Part shown: positions 27,869 to 38,026 of the stretch, in pieces
Layout: each line of letters begins with the position of its first letter
How positions within the stretch are numbered: position 1 is the stretch's first letter
DNA from: Rhodocytophaga rosea
GTDB lineage: Bacteria > Bacteroidota > Bacteroidia > Cytophagales > 172606-1
Direction of reading: 5' to 3'
Assembly: GCF_010119975.1 (NCBI RefSeq)
Contig: NZ_CP048222.1
Coordinates: 1,509,501-1,573,500 of the forward strand
Length of the DNA: 64,000 nt
Translations under genes and position numbers: made by a program
The notes under the pieces: model-generated
What the model was told of the DNA's origin: nothing
Seen by the model: the letters and a program-made list of their open reading frames with translations, nothing else
The model's database searches: none

Positions 27869-29197
27869 GTGATTATATCTTACTTCTTCCGGAAAAATCT
27901 TGTATATACTTTATTCTGCATCCTATTAGCTGCCTGTACTGCCACAAAGCAACAGATCCGGCCGCTACAGATACAGAAGATGGTCTCAGAATCACAAATA
28001 TTCTCTAGCCATTTTACCGGATTTGCCTTATATGACCCGGAATTAAAGAAAATGATTGCCCAGCACAACGCAGCACAATATTTTACGCCTGCTTCCAATA
28101 CAAAAATATTTACTTTTTATACTTCCTTACACATGCTGGGCGATTCTGTTCCGGGCTTGCACTACACAGTCCGGAACGATTCGCTTTTTTTCCAGGGAAC
28201 AGGCGACCCTTCATTTCTGCACCCTGACCTGAAAAACACGACTGTATACGATTTTTTAAACAGCCGGACAGAAAAATTATTTTATATACCGGCATACTAT
28301 AAAGGCTATCACTATGGTCCCGGATGGGCTTGGGATGATTACAATGATTATTATTCAGCAGAAAAATCCGCTTTTCCGGTGTATGGAAATATTGTCCGTT
28401 TCCAGGTAGATAAGCAAGGAAAATGGCACACCTTTCCGCGTTCTTTTACAAAAATGGTGAGCCGAAATACAGTTATTCCAGCTCCCGATTCCATTTTTCA
28501 CCGGCTTCCCGAACATAATTGGTTCAGCTATTACCCTGAAACGTTTATCAAAGCCTTTACCCAGGATGTTCCTTTCCGCCAAAGTGATTTTCTAGTTTTA
28601 CAATTACTCAGCGATACTTTACATAACCCTGTACTGCTTCAAAGCCAGCCGCTAACCGGACAGAAAAACATCTTATACAGCATTCGGGCGGATTCTTTGT
28701 ACAAACGCCTGATGCAGGAAAGTGATAATTTTATTGCAGAACAACTGCTCTTATTGTGTTCCTCTACAATTTCAGATACGCTCAATACGGAAAAAGCCAT
28801 TTCTTATGCAACAAACCACTTGCTGGATTTGCCCGATAAACCCATCTGGAAAGATGGCTCCGGCCTCACCAGATATAATCTTTTTACACCAAGGAGTATA
28901 ATTAAAATCCTGGAAAAACTCTATACAGAAGTTCCCAGGCAACGTTTATTTAATATTTTCCCGGCTGGCGGCCAGTCAGGAACCATAAAAAAATGGTATG
29001 CTTCTGACAACGGACAGCCTTATATTTTTGCCAAAACCGGCACCTTATCTAATGTACATTGCCTGAGCGGCTACCTGGTTACAAAAAAAGGGAAAACCCT
29101 GATATTTAGCTTTATGCACAACAATTATGTGGTGGATATAGACGAAGTGAGAAAAGAAATGCAGAAAGTGTTAAAGGAATTATATATGAGGTACTAA
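27869..29197 (+). CDS. D-alanyl-D-alanine carboxypeptidase/endopeptidase, PBP4 family (S13)
   Basis: A 442-residue penicillin-binding protein with a lipoprotein-like signal (LFCILLAACTATKQ). The three active-site motifs are present: SxxK in TPASNTKIFTFYTS, SxN in QESDNFIAEQLLLL, and KTG in FAKTGTLSNVHCLSGYL. It removes the terminal D-Ala from muropeptides or cleaves cross-links, remodelling peptidoglycan. It is shorter than Escherichia coli DacB, with much of the inserted domain absent. The gene is divergent from the M14 peptidase, 133 bp away. Confidence 0.9.
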   Translation: MIISYFFRKNLVYTLFCILLAACTATKQQIRPLQIQKMVSESQIFSSHFTGFALYDPELKKMIAQHNAAQYFTPASNTKIFTFYTSLHMLGDSVPGLHYTVRNDSLFFQGTGDPSFLHPDLKNTTVYDFLNSRTEKLFYIPAYYKGYHYGPGWAWDDYNDYYSAEKSAFPVYGNIVRFQVDKQGKWHTFPRSFTKMVSRNTVIPAPDSIFHRLPEHNWFSYYPETFIKAFTQDVPFRQSDFLVLQLLSDTLHNPVLLQSQPLTGQKNILYSIRADSLYKRLMQESDNFIAEQLLLLCSSTISDTLNTEKAISYATNHLLDLPDKPIWKDGSGLTRYNLFTPRSIIKILEKLYTEVPRQRLFNIFPAGGQSGTIKKWYASDNGQPYIFAKTGTLSNVHCLSGYLVTKKGKTLIFSFMHNNYVVDIDEVRKEMQKVLKELYMRY

Positions 29198-29374
29198 ATG
29201 TGCCCGCATTCTATTTTACAACCGATCACAGTCTATTAAGCTATTGTTAATTTATTTCCTCAGCAACAGATTACTTCGTTTCTGAAAATAGAAAGCTTAT
29301 CTTCGAAGGGAAAAGATACCAGGAGAATGTGCGTTGTGTAAGGAAATGCTCTGTCGCCAGCTAAAAAATTTTAT

Positions 29375-30058
29375 ATGCAAAAACCAGCCCGTAAACCTGT
29401 TCCGGAATTTAAAGGCAACCTGAGAAGCAATATTATCCGGGTTCCGGAATCCATCAGTTCCTGTAGTGGCATTATTATTCTGGGAAAATGCATCAAATCT
29501 TTGTTGTTTAGCACCGACGTCGCCATTATCCGCAATACCAATGCCGACGCCATCATTGCGGTGTATCCTTTTACTCCACAGCCCATTATCAGTCACGCAC
29601 TTATTCTGGCTTCCGACAAACCTATTTTTTGCGGCATTGGCGGCGGACTTACGACCGGCAAACGTTCACTGGAAATTGCCCTGGATGCTGAATTTCAGGG
29701 AGCATTGGGTGTCGTACTGAATAAACCGGCGCCTAATGATCTGATCGAAAAACTGAAGCGGAAACTGGAAATTCCCGTGATTGTAACTGTGGTGTCTACT
29801 GATGAGGATATACAAGGCCGGATTAATGCTGGTGTAGACATTTTTAATGTATCTGGTGCTGCCCAGACAGAAACTATTGTGCAGAAAATCCGGCAGATCA
29901 ACCCTGATTTTCCTATTATTGCTACTGGTGGGAAGGATGATGAAAGTATCAACAGAACTATTACCGCTGGTGCCAATGCCATTACCTATACACCTCCATC
30001 TACTGGTGAATTGTTCAAAACCATTATGAACAAGTACCGCCAGGGAGGAAGTTATTGA
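29375..30058 (+). CDS. TIM-barrel protein of a conserved family of unknown function
   Basis: A 227-residue soluble protein. Repeated beta/alpha units with glycine-rich loops (PIFCGIGGGLTTGKRSLEIA, VDIFNVSGAAQTETIV, PIIATGGKDDESINRTIT, AGANAITYTPPSTGELF) give a TIM-barrel with phosphate-binding-like loops near the C-terminus. Relatives are annotated only as hydrolase in many genomes; I do not know the reaction. No signal peptide. It stands alone between a carboxypeptidase and a minus-strand pair. Confidence 0.65.
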   Translation: MQKPARKPVPEFKGNLRSNIIRVPESISSCSGIIILGKCIKSLLFSTDVAIIRNTNADAIIAVYPFTPQPIISHALILASDKPIFCGIGGGLTTGKRSLEIALDAEFQGALGVVLNKPAPNDLIEKLKRKLEIPVIVTVVSTDEDIQGRINAGVDIFNVSGAAQTETIVQKIRQINPDFPIIATGGKDDESINRTITAGANAITYTPPSTGELFKTIMNKYRQGGSY

Positions 30059-30098
30059 AGGCTATTCAGTGGAGAAATATAATAAAAACAAGTATTAC

Positions 30099-30632
30099 TT
30101 AAACTGTTTTTATTATACACTGAAACTTACCTTGATATTCAAATACTTTCCGATTGATTGTCTTTATAGGCTTTGACTTCAAATCAATATATCCAACTAT
30201 TCCTTTCTCATTTTGTAAGTTGATATAATTGATATTTAACCTTGTCTTCGAAGTACGATAGATTACTTCATACTGTTCGTTAGCAAACTCTGCAATATCA
30301 GAATAATGAACAAAGGAGGATGTAAAGTGATCTTTGTATACTTTTAATGAAACTCCTATACCTCCTTCTGATCTATAGGAAATCCATATAGTAATGGTAT
30401 CATTCTTTTCACTACAATTACAATAATCAAGTTTTGACCACTTATTTTTCTTTTCAATAATATTTGCTTTTGAAAATGACCAAGCCAAGCGTTCATCCTC
30501 GGGTAAAAGATATGCTCGCTTCTCAATTTTCCAATCTAGAGGAGAAAGCTTTTGTGAGAAATCAATCTTTTGGCCTGATACTGGAAGCACAACGACAGAT
30601 AATAACAAAACAACAATAAATAATTTTCTCAT
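30099..30632 (-). CDS. Hypothetical secreted protein
   Basis: A 177-residue protein with a signal peptide (LFIVVLLLSVVVLPVSGQ) followed by a mostly beta sequence. Lower-case features such as DYCNCSEKNDTITIW include a CxC pair. No family recognised. It starts 7 bp after the stop of the FAD oxidoreductase gene on the same strand, so the two are probably co-transcribed, though the local base composition is more AT-rich than that of the upstream gene. Confidence 0.65.
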   Translation of the reverse strand: MRKLFIVVLLLSVVVLPVSGQKIDFSQKLSPLDWKIEKRAYLLPEDERLAWSFSKANIIEKKNKWSKLDYCNCSEKNDTITIWISYRSEGGIGVSLKVYKDHFTSSFVHYSDIAEFANEQYEVIYRTSKTRLNINYINLQNEKGIVGYIDLKSKPIKTINRKVFEYQGKFQCIIKTV

Positions 30633-30639
30633 AATATAT

Positions 30640-31881
30640 CTATCTTCCCGAAGCAGCTATCGACTCAGCAACCTGTCTTCCGGTAGCCATCGCTCCGTTT
30701 AGCGAAGGATAGGCCATATAATCCCCACAAATAAAGGTAGTATCATTCCATTTCAGATTCTTTTTTGCTGGTTCGCTGGCTGGAAAAGCAGGTAATGCCT
30801 GCGGAAGACTATATGTCTTTAGATGCTGCCAGGAGAGTACCTCATTTCCATACCACGCTACTAGTTCTTCTTTCACTTTCTCTACGAGTTGAGCCTCTGT
30901 AAACGAATGTTTCTTCACTATACTTACTGAAATCAGTGCTTTACCTGATGGAGCGTACGCAGGAGCAATATCGCTGGGCACACACAAATTATTAATCAAA
31001 CCTTGTTCCTCACTATTAATCACCAGCATATCTGTATCTAAAGGCGAACGGTTTGCCGAAAAATAAATACAGGAAGTAGCATTAAAAACAGGCTGTATTT
31101 TGTTGCCAAGCAAGCCTGCAGAAGCCAATTCATCCACCGCTACCACAAGGTTTCTGGCCTGTATCTGCTCTCCGCTGATAAGTTCAACCGTACTGCCATT
31201 AATATGTTTCACAGGGGTATTGGTCCGGATGCTGTTTGCAGGTAAACTGGCCGCCAGTTGCCTGGGAATTTCCTGTATGCCTCCTGCCGGAAGTACGGCA
31301 TCGCTTGCAGCAAACTGTTTAAATACAAACCGGAAGAAGTTGCTGGACGTATTGAGTTCTCTTTCCAGGAAAACACCGCCGAAAAATGGTTTGAAGAAAC
31401 TGTCAATCATCTTTTCGCTCCAGCCATAGCTTTTCAGAAAATCAAGGGTACTGGTCGCTTTCTGAGCAAATATTTCATCTTCCTGTAAGTCTTTCAATTC
31501 CTGGGTAAGCTGTAAAATCCTGAATTTATCTGGCAGCGAACCTACCGGCGAAAACAAAGCAGAAAAGGCCAGAAACGGTTCTTTCAGCGGATTAACCAGC
31601 TTCACAAAACGCTTATTCTGCCGGATAATTGCTCCCGAACGGAAAGCTTTTAAATCTAGCGAATCATAGTTGAGAATATGTTTCGCCTCCGGATATGAAG
31701 TAAGAAAGACCTGAAATCCTTTGTCCAGTAAAAATCCATCTATCTTGTCTGTCCATATTCTACCGCCCACATCTGCACTGGATTCAATGAGAATAAAAGG
31801 AATTTGTTTTTTGTGTAAGTAATGTGCACAGGTAAGCCCTGCTACACCTGCACCAATAATAACGACCGGATAAGACTCCAT
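30640..31881 (-). CDS. FAD-dependent amine oxidase/protoporphyrinogen oxidase-like oxidoreductase
   Basis: A 413-residue flavoprotein. The N-terminal dinucleotide-binding motif is VVIIGAGVAGLTCAHYL followed by ESSADVGGRIWTD, the GG-R motif of the amine-oxidase superfamily. The C-terminal FAD contact is FICGDYMAYPSLNGAMATGR. Relatives act on porphyrins, carotenoids or amines, and the substrate cannot be told from sequence. It is soluble, with no signal peptide. The lack of carotenoid genes nearby leaves its pathway open. Confidence 0.82.
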   Translation of the reverse strand: MESYPVVIIGAGVAGLTCAHYLHKKQIPFILIESSADVGGRIWTDKIDGFLLDKGFQVFLTSYPEAKHILNYDSLDLKAFRSGAIIRQNKRFVKLVNPLKEPFLAFSALFSPVGSLPDKFRILQLTQELKDLQEDEIFAQKATSTLDFLKSYGWSEKMIDSFFKPFFGGVFLERELNTSSNFFRFVFKQFAASDAVLPAGGIQEIPRQLAASLPANSIRTNTPVKHINGSTVELISGEQIQARNLVVAVDELASAGLLGNKIQPVFNATSCIYFSANRSPLDTDMLVINSEEQGLINNLCVPSDIAPAYAPSGKALISVSIVKKHSFTEAQLVEKVKEELVAWYGNEVLSWQHLKTYSLPQALPAFPASEPAKKNLKWNDTTFICGDYMAYPSLNGAMATGRQVAESIAASGR

Positions 31882-32153
31882 GAATCAGCTAATCAAGCAG
31901 TAGGTTAGGTAAAATAGGTGCACGAATATACTGTATTTTTCTTATACTCCTTCTGACTGATGGCAGCTTCGTAAAATCAAATTTGAATACCGGTTCTTTT
32001 ATAAATAATGTGCGAAAAAATGTTACTTTTGCTGGAAACCACGTTAAATAGAATGCGCATAATGCTGTTTTCTCCCGGTTTTGAAAAAAATAGATAAATC
32101 GATAGATAAGGCATTGCAAGCAATCTGAAAACCTAAATTTTAACTGAAGGCAT

Positions 32154-35120
32154 ATGCGGAAAAGTACACTCCTTTTTGTTCTTATCTTATGCTGTATTTC
32201 GGCAGCTTTCTCCCAGAAACGCCAGCTCACCGGGAAAGTAATTTCAGCAGACGACCATTCCCCTTTGCCGGGCGTTAGCATCATTATTCAAGGTACTACC
32301 AGGGGAACGGCTACAGATGGAAATGGCGAATACACCCTGGAACTAGAGTCTGCACAAACATCTACAGATAATATACTTGTGTATTCCTACCTGGGATACA
32401 AACCACAAACCGTTGTTGTAGCCAATCAGTCGGTGATTAACATTACGCTAGATCCGGAAGTAACCACCCTGGCCGATGTAGTGGTAATTGGTTATGGTAC
32501 CCAGCGAAAGAGTGACCTTACTGGTTCTGTGGCATCGGTAAGAGGCGCTGATCTTACCAAAATTCCTTCTTCGTCGCCTATGCAGGCTTTACAGGGAAAA
32601 GTGGCTGGCGTACAAATTACCAGTGGTTCCGGCGCTCCGGGTTCTAATCCGGTGGTACGAATCAGAGGAGTAGGTACTTTTAATAATAATGATCCTATTT
32701 ACGTAGTAGACGGTGTTATTCTGGATGATATTTCTTTCATTAACAGTGCCGACATTGAATCAATGGAGGTGCTCAAAGATGCGTCGGCTACCGCCATTTA
32801 TGGAGCCAGAGGCGCCAACGGTGTTATCATTGTTACGACCAAAAGAGGGGTTTTAGGGGAAGAGAAACCAGTGATAAGTGTTTCTGCTGAGTATAGCTTG
32901 CAACAGATAGCCAAAAAAATTGACCTGCTCAACGGGCGGGAATTTGCCATTATTGCCAATGAAATTGCACCTGGTTCTTATAATAATGTAGATGCCGTAA
33001 ATAATACCGACTGGCAGGATGAAATATTCCGGACGGCTCCTATTCAAAACTATCAGGTATCTGTCAGTGGCGCTTCGCAAAAAGTGCAGTATTACACCGG
33101 CCTGAGTTATTTCCGGCAGGATGGTATTATTGCAAAGTCCAATTTTGAAAGGCTTACCATTAAGCTTAACAATACATTTCACTTGTCGAAGCAGCTGCGT
33201 TTTGGCAATAATCTGGCTTTTTCTCCTACCTGGAAGCAGAATACCAATGAAAATGCAGTGTTTGTAGCCTACCGGGCACAACCGGTAATTGCTCCCTTCA
33301 GGTCAGATGGCTCCTATTCGGAGGTTCCCAATGTAGGCAATCCGCTGGCTAATATCGAATACAACGATAACTTCGACCGGGGAATGCGTACAGTAGGTAA
33401 TTTGTTCGGGGAATGGGATTTTATGCCAGGTTTTAAGCTCAGAACCAGTGCCGGTGTAGATTTAAACAATACGAAGAACCGTAACTTTATTCCGGCTTTT
33501 AATGTATCCCCTCAACAGTTCAATGAGATCAATGATCTATATATCACCAATTCGCAGTTCCGCACCTTTCTCTGGGAAAATACCCTCAATTATTTCCGGG
33601 AATTCGGCAATAGCCGGATAGATGCACTGGCCGGGTATACTATGCAATATACCGATTCTGAGATATTTAGTGCCAGGGGAGAAAACATTGCCCGCCCCAG
33701 CGAGAGTTTCTGGTATCTGAATCCTAATAACCTCAATCCCAATAGCATTTCTAACCGGGTAGACGACAACCAGTTCTATTCGATGATCTCTTACTTATTT
33801 AGGGTCAATTATTCATTTGGAAACCGTTATCTGCTAACCGCTACTTTCCGGCGGGATGGTTCTTCTAAATTCACCGAGAAAAACCGGTATGGTAATTTCC
33901 CTGCCTTTGCGGCAGGGTGGAATATCAGCAATGAAGCGTTTATGCAGAGCCAGGATCTGATTACTAACCTGAAACTGAAAGCCAGCTGGGGTATGATCGG
34001 GAATGAAAAGATCAATTATCTGGCACAATATTCTACTGCCAAGCAAGGATTTAACGGAGTTTTTGGAACCGGCGAAGTTTTGTTTCCCGGCACCACCTAC
34101 GACCGTACCGGCAATCCGGATTTAAAATGGGAAAGCACCACTCAAACAGATATTGGCCTGGAAATAGGCTTATTCCAGAACCGCCTTACCGCTGAAGTAG
34201 ATTATTTCAATAAACTCACCACCGATATTCTAATTGATCTGCCTGTACCGGCACACCTGGGTAACGGACAGGGAGCAACGGTTCCTTTTAATGCCGCCGA
34301 TGTACTCAACCGGGGTTTTGAATTTAACCTGGCCTGGAGCAGCGAAATCCGTGATTTTAAATACCGCCTGGGTGCCGTTGGAACAACTATTCATAATGAG
34401 GTAAAGGCTATTAATAACACGAATGGCTACCAGCCTAATGCCGCAGGTACTACCAGAAGTATAGCCGGAAGACCACTGGGTTCTTTTTATGGATATAAAG
34501 TAGAAGGCGTTTTTCAGAATGAAGCCGAACTCAATTCCTTGCCACGGAATGTGCAATCTGGCGTGGGAGATCTACGCTATGCTGATCTGAGTGGTGATGG
34601 TCAGATTACGGAAGCCGACCGTACCTATATTGGTTCTCCCATTCCTAAATTTATATATGGCTTTAATGCAGAAGTATCTTACAAAGGATTAGCTCTTTCC
34701 CTGGATTTTAACGGACAAACCGGCAATGACATTCTGAACCAGAAAGAAACCACCCGCCCTGACCCATATAATTTTGAAACACGTGTGCTTAACCGCTGGA
34801 CCGGGGCAGGCACTAGCACTACTAATCCCAGATCCTCATTTGGCGGAGTAAATTACCTGATTTCCGATAGATATATTCAGGATGGGTCTTACCTGCGCCT
34901 GCGGAATGTAACGCTCACCTATAATTTGCCGGAAGTAATTACTCAACGCTTCAGATCTACCAAAGCGCAGGTATATGTACGGGGCACCAATGTGTTTACC
35001 AGTTCTAAGTTTACCGGCTATTCCCCAGAGGTGGGTGGAGGCCCTCTGGACAACGGCATTGATACTGGTATCTATCCGCTTTCCAGAATATATTCTGCTG
35101 GTCTGAACATTAATTTTTAA
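32154..35120 (+). CDS. SusC/RagA family TonB-linked outer-membrane transporter
   Basis: A 988-residue outer-membrane importer for glycans. It has a signal peptide (LLFVLILCCISAAFSQ), a carboxypeptidase-regulatory-like domain (RQLTGKVISADDHSPLPGVS), a TonB-box region around ADVVVIGYGTQRKSDLTGSV, a plug domain with the SusC signature IYVVDGVILDDISFINSADI and SATAIYGARGANGVIIVTTK, and a barrel ending SAGLNINF. It pairs with the SusD lipoprotein that starts 12 bp downstream. Together they form the import gate of the locus, fed by the hydrolase at 38027. No SusR, HTCS or anti-sigma regulator lies next to it. Confidence 0.95.
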   Translation: MRKSTLLFVLILCCISAAFSQKRQLTGKVISADDHSPLPGVSIIIQGTTRGTATDGNGEYTLELESAQTSTDNILVYSYLGYKPQTVVVANQSVINITLDPEVTTLADVVVIGYGTQRKSDLTGSVASVRGADLTKIPSSSPMQALQGKVAGVQITSGSGAPGSNPVVRIRGVGTFNNNDPIYVVDGVILDDISFINSADIESMEVLKDASATAIYGARGANGVIIVTTKRGVLGEEKPVISVSAEYSLQQIAKKIDLLNGREFAIIANEIAPGSYNNVDAVNNTDWQDEIFRTAPIQNYQVSVSGASQKVQYYTGLSYFRQDGIIAKSNFERLTIKLNNTFHLSKQLRFGNNLAFSPTWKQNTNENAVFVAYRAQPVIAPFRSDGSYSEVPNVGNPLANIEYNDNFDRGMRTVGNLFGEWDFMPGFKLRTSAGVDLNNTKNRNFIPAFNVSPQQFNEINDLYITNSQFRTFLWENTLNYFREFGNSRIDALAGYTMQYTDSEIFSARGENIARPSESFWYLNPNNLNPNSISNRVDDNQFYSMISYLFRVNYSFGNRYLLTATFRRDGSSKFTEKNRYGNFPAFAAGWNISNEAFMQSQDLITNLKLKASWGMIGNEKINYLAQYSTAKQGFNGVFGTGEVLFPGTTYDRTGNPDLKWESTTQTDIGLEIGLFQNRLTAEVDYFNKLTTDILIDLPVPAHLGNGQGATVPFNAADVLNRGFEFNLAWSSEIRDFKYRLGAVGTTIHNEVKAINNTNGYQPNAAGTTRSIAGRPLGSFYGYKVEGVFQNEAELNSLPRNVQSGVGDLRYADLSGDGQITEADRTYIGSPIPKFIYGFNAEVSYKGLALSLDFNGQTGNDILNQKETTRPDPYNFETRVLNRWTGAGTSTTNPRSSFGGVNYLISDRYIQDGSYLRLRNVTLTYNLPEVITQRFRSTKAQVYVRGTNVFTSSKFTGYSPEVGGGPLDNGIDTGIYPLSRIYSAGLNINF

Positions 35121-35132
35121 TCTTTCCTTGCC

Positions 35133-36635
35133 ATGAAAAAATACATTCATCGATATACCACTTTATTTACCTGTTCCCTGGCGCTGCTGATGCTGGTTTC
35201 CTGCGAAGATTTTCTGGAAAGAGAGCCACAGGGATTATTAACCCAGGAAATTTTCCCCACTACTCCTGACGATGCCCTGCAAGCTACCAATGCCATTTAT
35301 AACATCCTGCGCAGGGAAAATTACAATATGGGCCTATTTCCTATCCTAGATATTATGTCAGATGATGCTGTTAAAGGCTCCACTCCTTTTGATGCTGCGC
35401 CAACAGTAGGCCCTTATGAAACGTTTACATTCACGCCCTCTCAGGATGGGCTTGGCCGCTGGTGGGCTACTTTATATGAAGGTGTCAAACGGGCAAATGT
35501 AGTCATTGAAAAAGTACCTGCCATCAATATGGACGAAACTCTGAAGAACCGGTATATCGCTGAGGCCAGGTTTTTAAGGGGCATATTTTATTTTGATTTA
35601 GTAAGGGCATGGGGCGGTGTTCCCAAGGTAACGAGCACGATTCCACCGGTTCAGTTGCCGAGGGTTACAGCAGGAGATATTTATCTTTTAATTGAAGAAG
35701 ATCTGCTATTTGCAGCAGCCAATCTGCCCGAAAAAAGTGAACAGAACACCACGCAATATGGACGGGCGACGAAAGGAGCTGCCAGAGGTTATCTGGCTAA
35801 AATGTATTTGTTTCAGAACAAGTTTGATAAAGCCGAACAATATGCTCTGGAAGTGATTAATTCTGGTCAGTATGCCCTGGAAGCGGATTTCGATAATGCT
35901 AATTCCATCACTGGTGAATTTGGCGTAGAATCTATTTTTGAGGTAGGCGCTGTTGGTAAAGAAGGATTGGAAAATGGCGGAAATCAGTATGCCAATGTAC
36001 AAGGGGTGAGGGGAACGCCCAACCGGGGATGGGGTTTTAACCGCCCCTCGTTGAACCTCCAGAGCAGCTTTGAACCCAATGACCCCAGATTACAATCAAC
36101 TGTAATTTATTTAGGCGAAGTACTCGATGGTATTACTATTGCCGGCAGCGGCGATACACCAGATGTTACCTATTCCCCAGGTTCTTCTACCGACATTATT
36201 GAAATCGAATGCTATAACCAGAAAGTATGGACTCCCGGCCAGAATGTAGATACCCAGCACGACCATAACCGGCGGCTGCTCCGTTATGCCGATGTGTTAC
36301 TGATGGCTGCTGAGGCCCTGAATGAGAATGGAAAAACAGCCCAGGCACTGCCATACCTCAACCAGGTACGTGCCCGTGCCAGAGAAGGCAATGCAGGCAT
36401 TTTGCCGGATATAGCAGAAACCAACAAAGATCTGCTCAGGGATCTGATTTTAAAAGAACGGAGAGTAGAACTAGCGCTTGAAAATCACCGCTTCTGGGAT
36501 CTGGTGCGCACCGGCAAAGCAGCCCAGGTATTAGGCCCCTTGGGTTTTCAGGCTGGCAAACATGAATTGCTCCCTATTCCACAAACCGAGCGTGATCTGG
36601 CGGGCGAAATTTTAGAGCAAAACCCTAATTATTAA
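35133..36635 (+). CDS. SusD/RagB family nutrient-binding outer-membrane lipoprotein
   Basis: A 500-residue surface lipoprotein with lipobox LMLVSCEDFLEREPQ and the SusD N-terminal pattern (TPDDALQATNAIYNILRR), TPR-like core (AEARFLRGIFYFDLVRAWGG, AARGYLAKMYLFQNKFDKAE) and the C-terminal block RRVELALENHRFWDLVRTG with HELLPIPQTERDL. It caps the SusC barrel and delivers oligosaccharides. The gene follows susC by 12 bp, so they form one operon. Confidence 0.95.
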   Translation: MKKYIHRYTTLFTCSLALLMLVSCEDFLEREPQGLLTQEIFPTTPDDALQATNAIYNILRRENYNMGLFPILDIMSDDAVKGSTPFDAAPTVGPYETFTFTPSQDGLGRWWATLYEGVKRANVVIEKVPAINMDETLKNRYIAEARFLRGIFYFDLVRAWGGVPKVTSTIPPVQLPRVTAGDIYLLIEEDLLFAAANLPEKSEQNTTQYGRATKGAARGYLAKMYLFQNKFDKAEQYALEVINSGQYALEADFDNANSITGEFGVESIFEVGAVGKEGLENGGNQYANVQGVRGTPNRGWGFNRPSLNLQSSFEPNDPRLQSTVIYLGEVLDGITIAGSGDTPDVTYSPGSSTDIIEIECYNQKVWTPGQNVDTQHDHNRRLLRYADVLLMAAEALNENGKTAQALPYLNQVRARAREGNAGILPDIAETNKDLLRDLILKERRVELALENHRFWDLVRTGKAAQVLGPLGFQAGKHELLPIPQTERDLAGEILEQNPNY

Positions 36636-36698
36636 CAATTTACAATTTTCAAAACTCATATACTTATTTAATTTCATCAATCCAAATCTATTTCAATT

Positions 36699-37955
36699 AT
36701 GAAAAGTATGTTTAAACTATTTGCTTTTGCTGTACTTATGGTAAGTATGGTGACTATAAATTCCTGTAAAAAAGATGAAGATGATCCACCTTTTGCCATA
36801 TCCTCCTTAAAAGCCGGTGATATAGATTTGAATGGAGCCAATTCGGCTACAGGTGTTCTGGCTAATTCTCCCATTACAGCTACCTTTACCGGCAATGTAG
36901 ATCCTACCTCCACCGTTCAACTTCAGCGGGATTATGATGATGCCAACCTGAATGTAACTGTTACTGCTTCCGGCAATACCCTCACTATTGATCCGGCTGA
37001 AGATTTTGGTGGTGGCACATTATATATACTTTCGCTGAATGGCATAAAATCTCAGAAAGGAGAAGTATTAACCGTCGTGGATAGAAGTTTTACTACCGAA
37101 GGTAGTTTTGTACCGGTTGGCCAGATTGCCTACTGGAATTTCGAAGACAATGCCAATGATGTAGTAGGTGCTTACGATCCGGCAGCAGCAGATATAGTAG
37201 CAGTAACCTATGTAGCCGGCAGAAAAGCCGGAGCTGGCAAAGCCGCAGAGTTTAACGGAGACAATAGTATTATTGAAGTACCCAATGGTCCTGAACTGAT
37301 GAATACGAATAACTTTACTTTAAGCTTCTGGGTAAAAACAAACTCTAGTGGTCATGTGAATGAGACTGATAATCCTACCGGACATTTTGTAATGGGTTTG
37401 GGTGCTTCCAGAGGTTTTCAATTTGAGATAGATGGTGGGTACAACTCATGTAAACTGGCGGCTCAGTATGATTTAGGCAATGGTGCTACTGCATCAGAAG
37501 ACTTATGGTTCCCTGGCGACGGAAAAGATGCCAATAATGGTGGCTGGCAAGGATGGGATTTTGTAAAAGACCTCACATCAACTGGTGGTGTACCGGTATT
37601 ATTGAAAGATAAATGGGCACATATTGTATGCACCTATGATGCAGCTACTAAAAAAGGCTCTATGTACATTAACGGTGAGAAAATGAAAGGCCAGGACTTT
37701 AATCTCTGGCCTGCTGGAGAGCCTAAACGTGGTGTTACAGGGTTAAAATATGCAGGAACAGCTCCGGAAGTAGGTAATAAGCTCGCTTTTGGCTTTATTT
37801 ATGACCGTTCCAGTACATGGTATAGCGCCACTCCCTGGGGCAATTATAATGTTCCGACAGCCAATCATTTTAAAGGGCAACTGGATGATGTACGTATCTT
37901 TCATGAAGCTTTAACAGCCCAGGAAGTTAAGCTTGTGTATGATTCTGAAAAATAA
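36699..37955 (+). CDS. LamG-domain surface lipoprotein with Ig-like domain
   Basis: A 418-residue lipoprotein (signal ending VTINSCKKDEDD). Residues about 30-135 form a bacterial Ig-like (Big_5-type) domain (VDPTSTVQLQRDYDDANL, TLTIDPAEDFGGGTLYIL). Residues about 145-415 form a concanavalin-A/LamG jelly roll (AYWNFEDNANDVVGAYDP, NNFTLSFWVKTNSSGH, KDKWAHIVCTYDAATKKGSM, QLDDVRIFHEALTAQEV). In polysaccharide loci, such proteins usually bind the glycan at the cell surface; a hydrolase with this fold is possible but no catalytic pair was recognised. A terminator follows it, so the enzyme downstream may have its own promoter. Confidence 0.85.
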   Translation: MKSMFKLFAFAVLMVSMVTINSCKKDEDDPPFAISSLKAGDIDLNGANSATGVLANSPITATFTGNVDPTSTVQLQRDYDDANLNVTVTASGNTLTIDPAEDFGGGTLYILSLNGIKSQKGEVLTVVDRSFTTEGSFVPVGQIAYWNFEDNANDVVGAYDPAAADIVAVTYVAGRKAGAGKAAEFNGDNSIIEVPNGPELMNTNNFTLSFWVKTNSSGHVNETDNPTGHFVMGLGASRGFQFEIDGGYNSCKLAAQYDLGNGATASEDLWFPGDGKDANNGGWQGWDFVKDLTSTGGVPVLLKDKWAHIVCTYDAATKKGSMYINGEKMKGQDFNLWPAGEPKRGVTGLKYAGTAPEVGNKLAFGFIYDRSSTWYSATPWGNYNVPTANHFKGQLDDVRIFHEALTAQEVKLVYDSEK

Positions 37956-37976
37956 TTGTCACCCCTGTTATCCTAT

Positions 37977-38013
37977 AGAAGGGTTTCCACAAATGTGCGG
38001 AACCCTTCTTTTT
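37977..38013 (+). terminator. Terminator between the LamG and glycoside hydrolase genes
   Basis: AGAAGGGTTTCC pairs with GGAACCCTTCT around an internal loop and is followed by five Ts. The next gene starts 14 bp later, so it may act as an attenuator rather than a full stop. Confidence 0.78.
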
Positions 38014-38026
38014 AATTTTCTTACGA

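Noticed and set aside
31889-32284. Minus-strand 131-residue frame before SusC
   Set aside because: It overlaps the SusC signal peptide region in antisense and resembles no protein; treated as a shadow.
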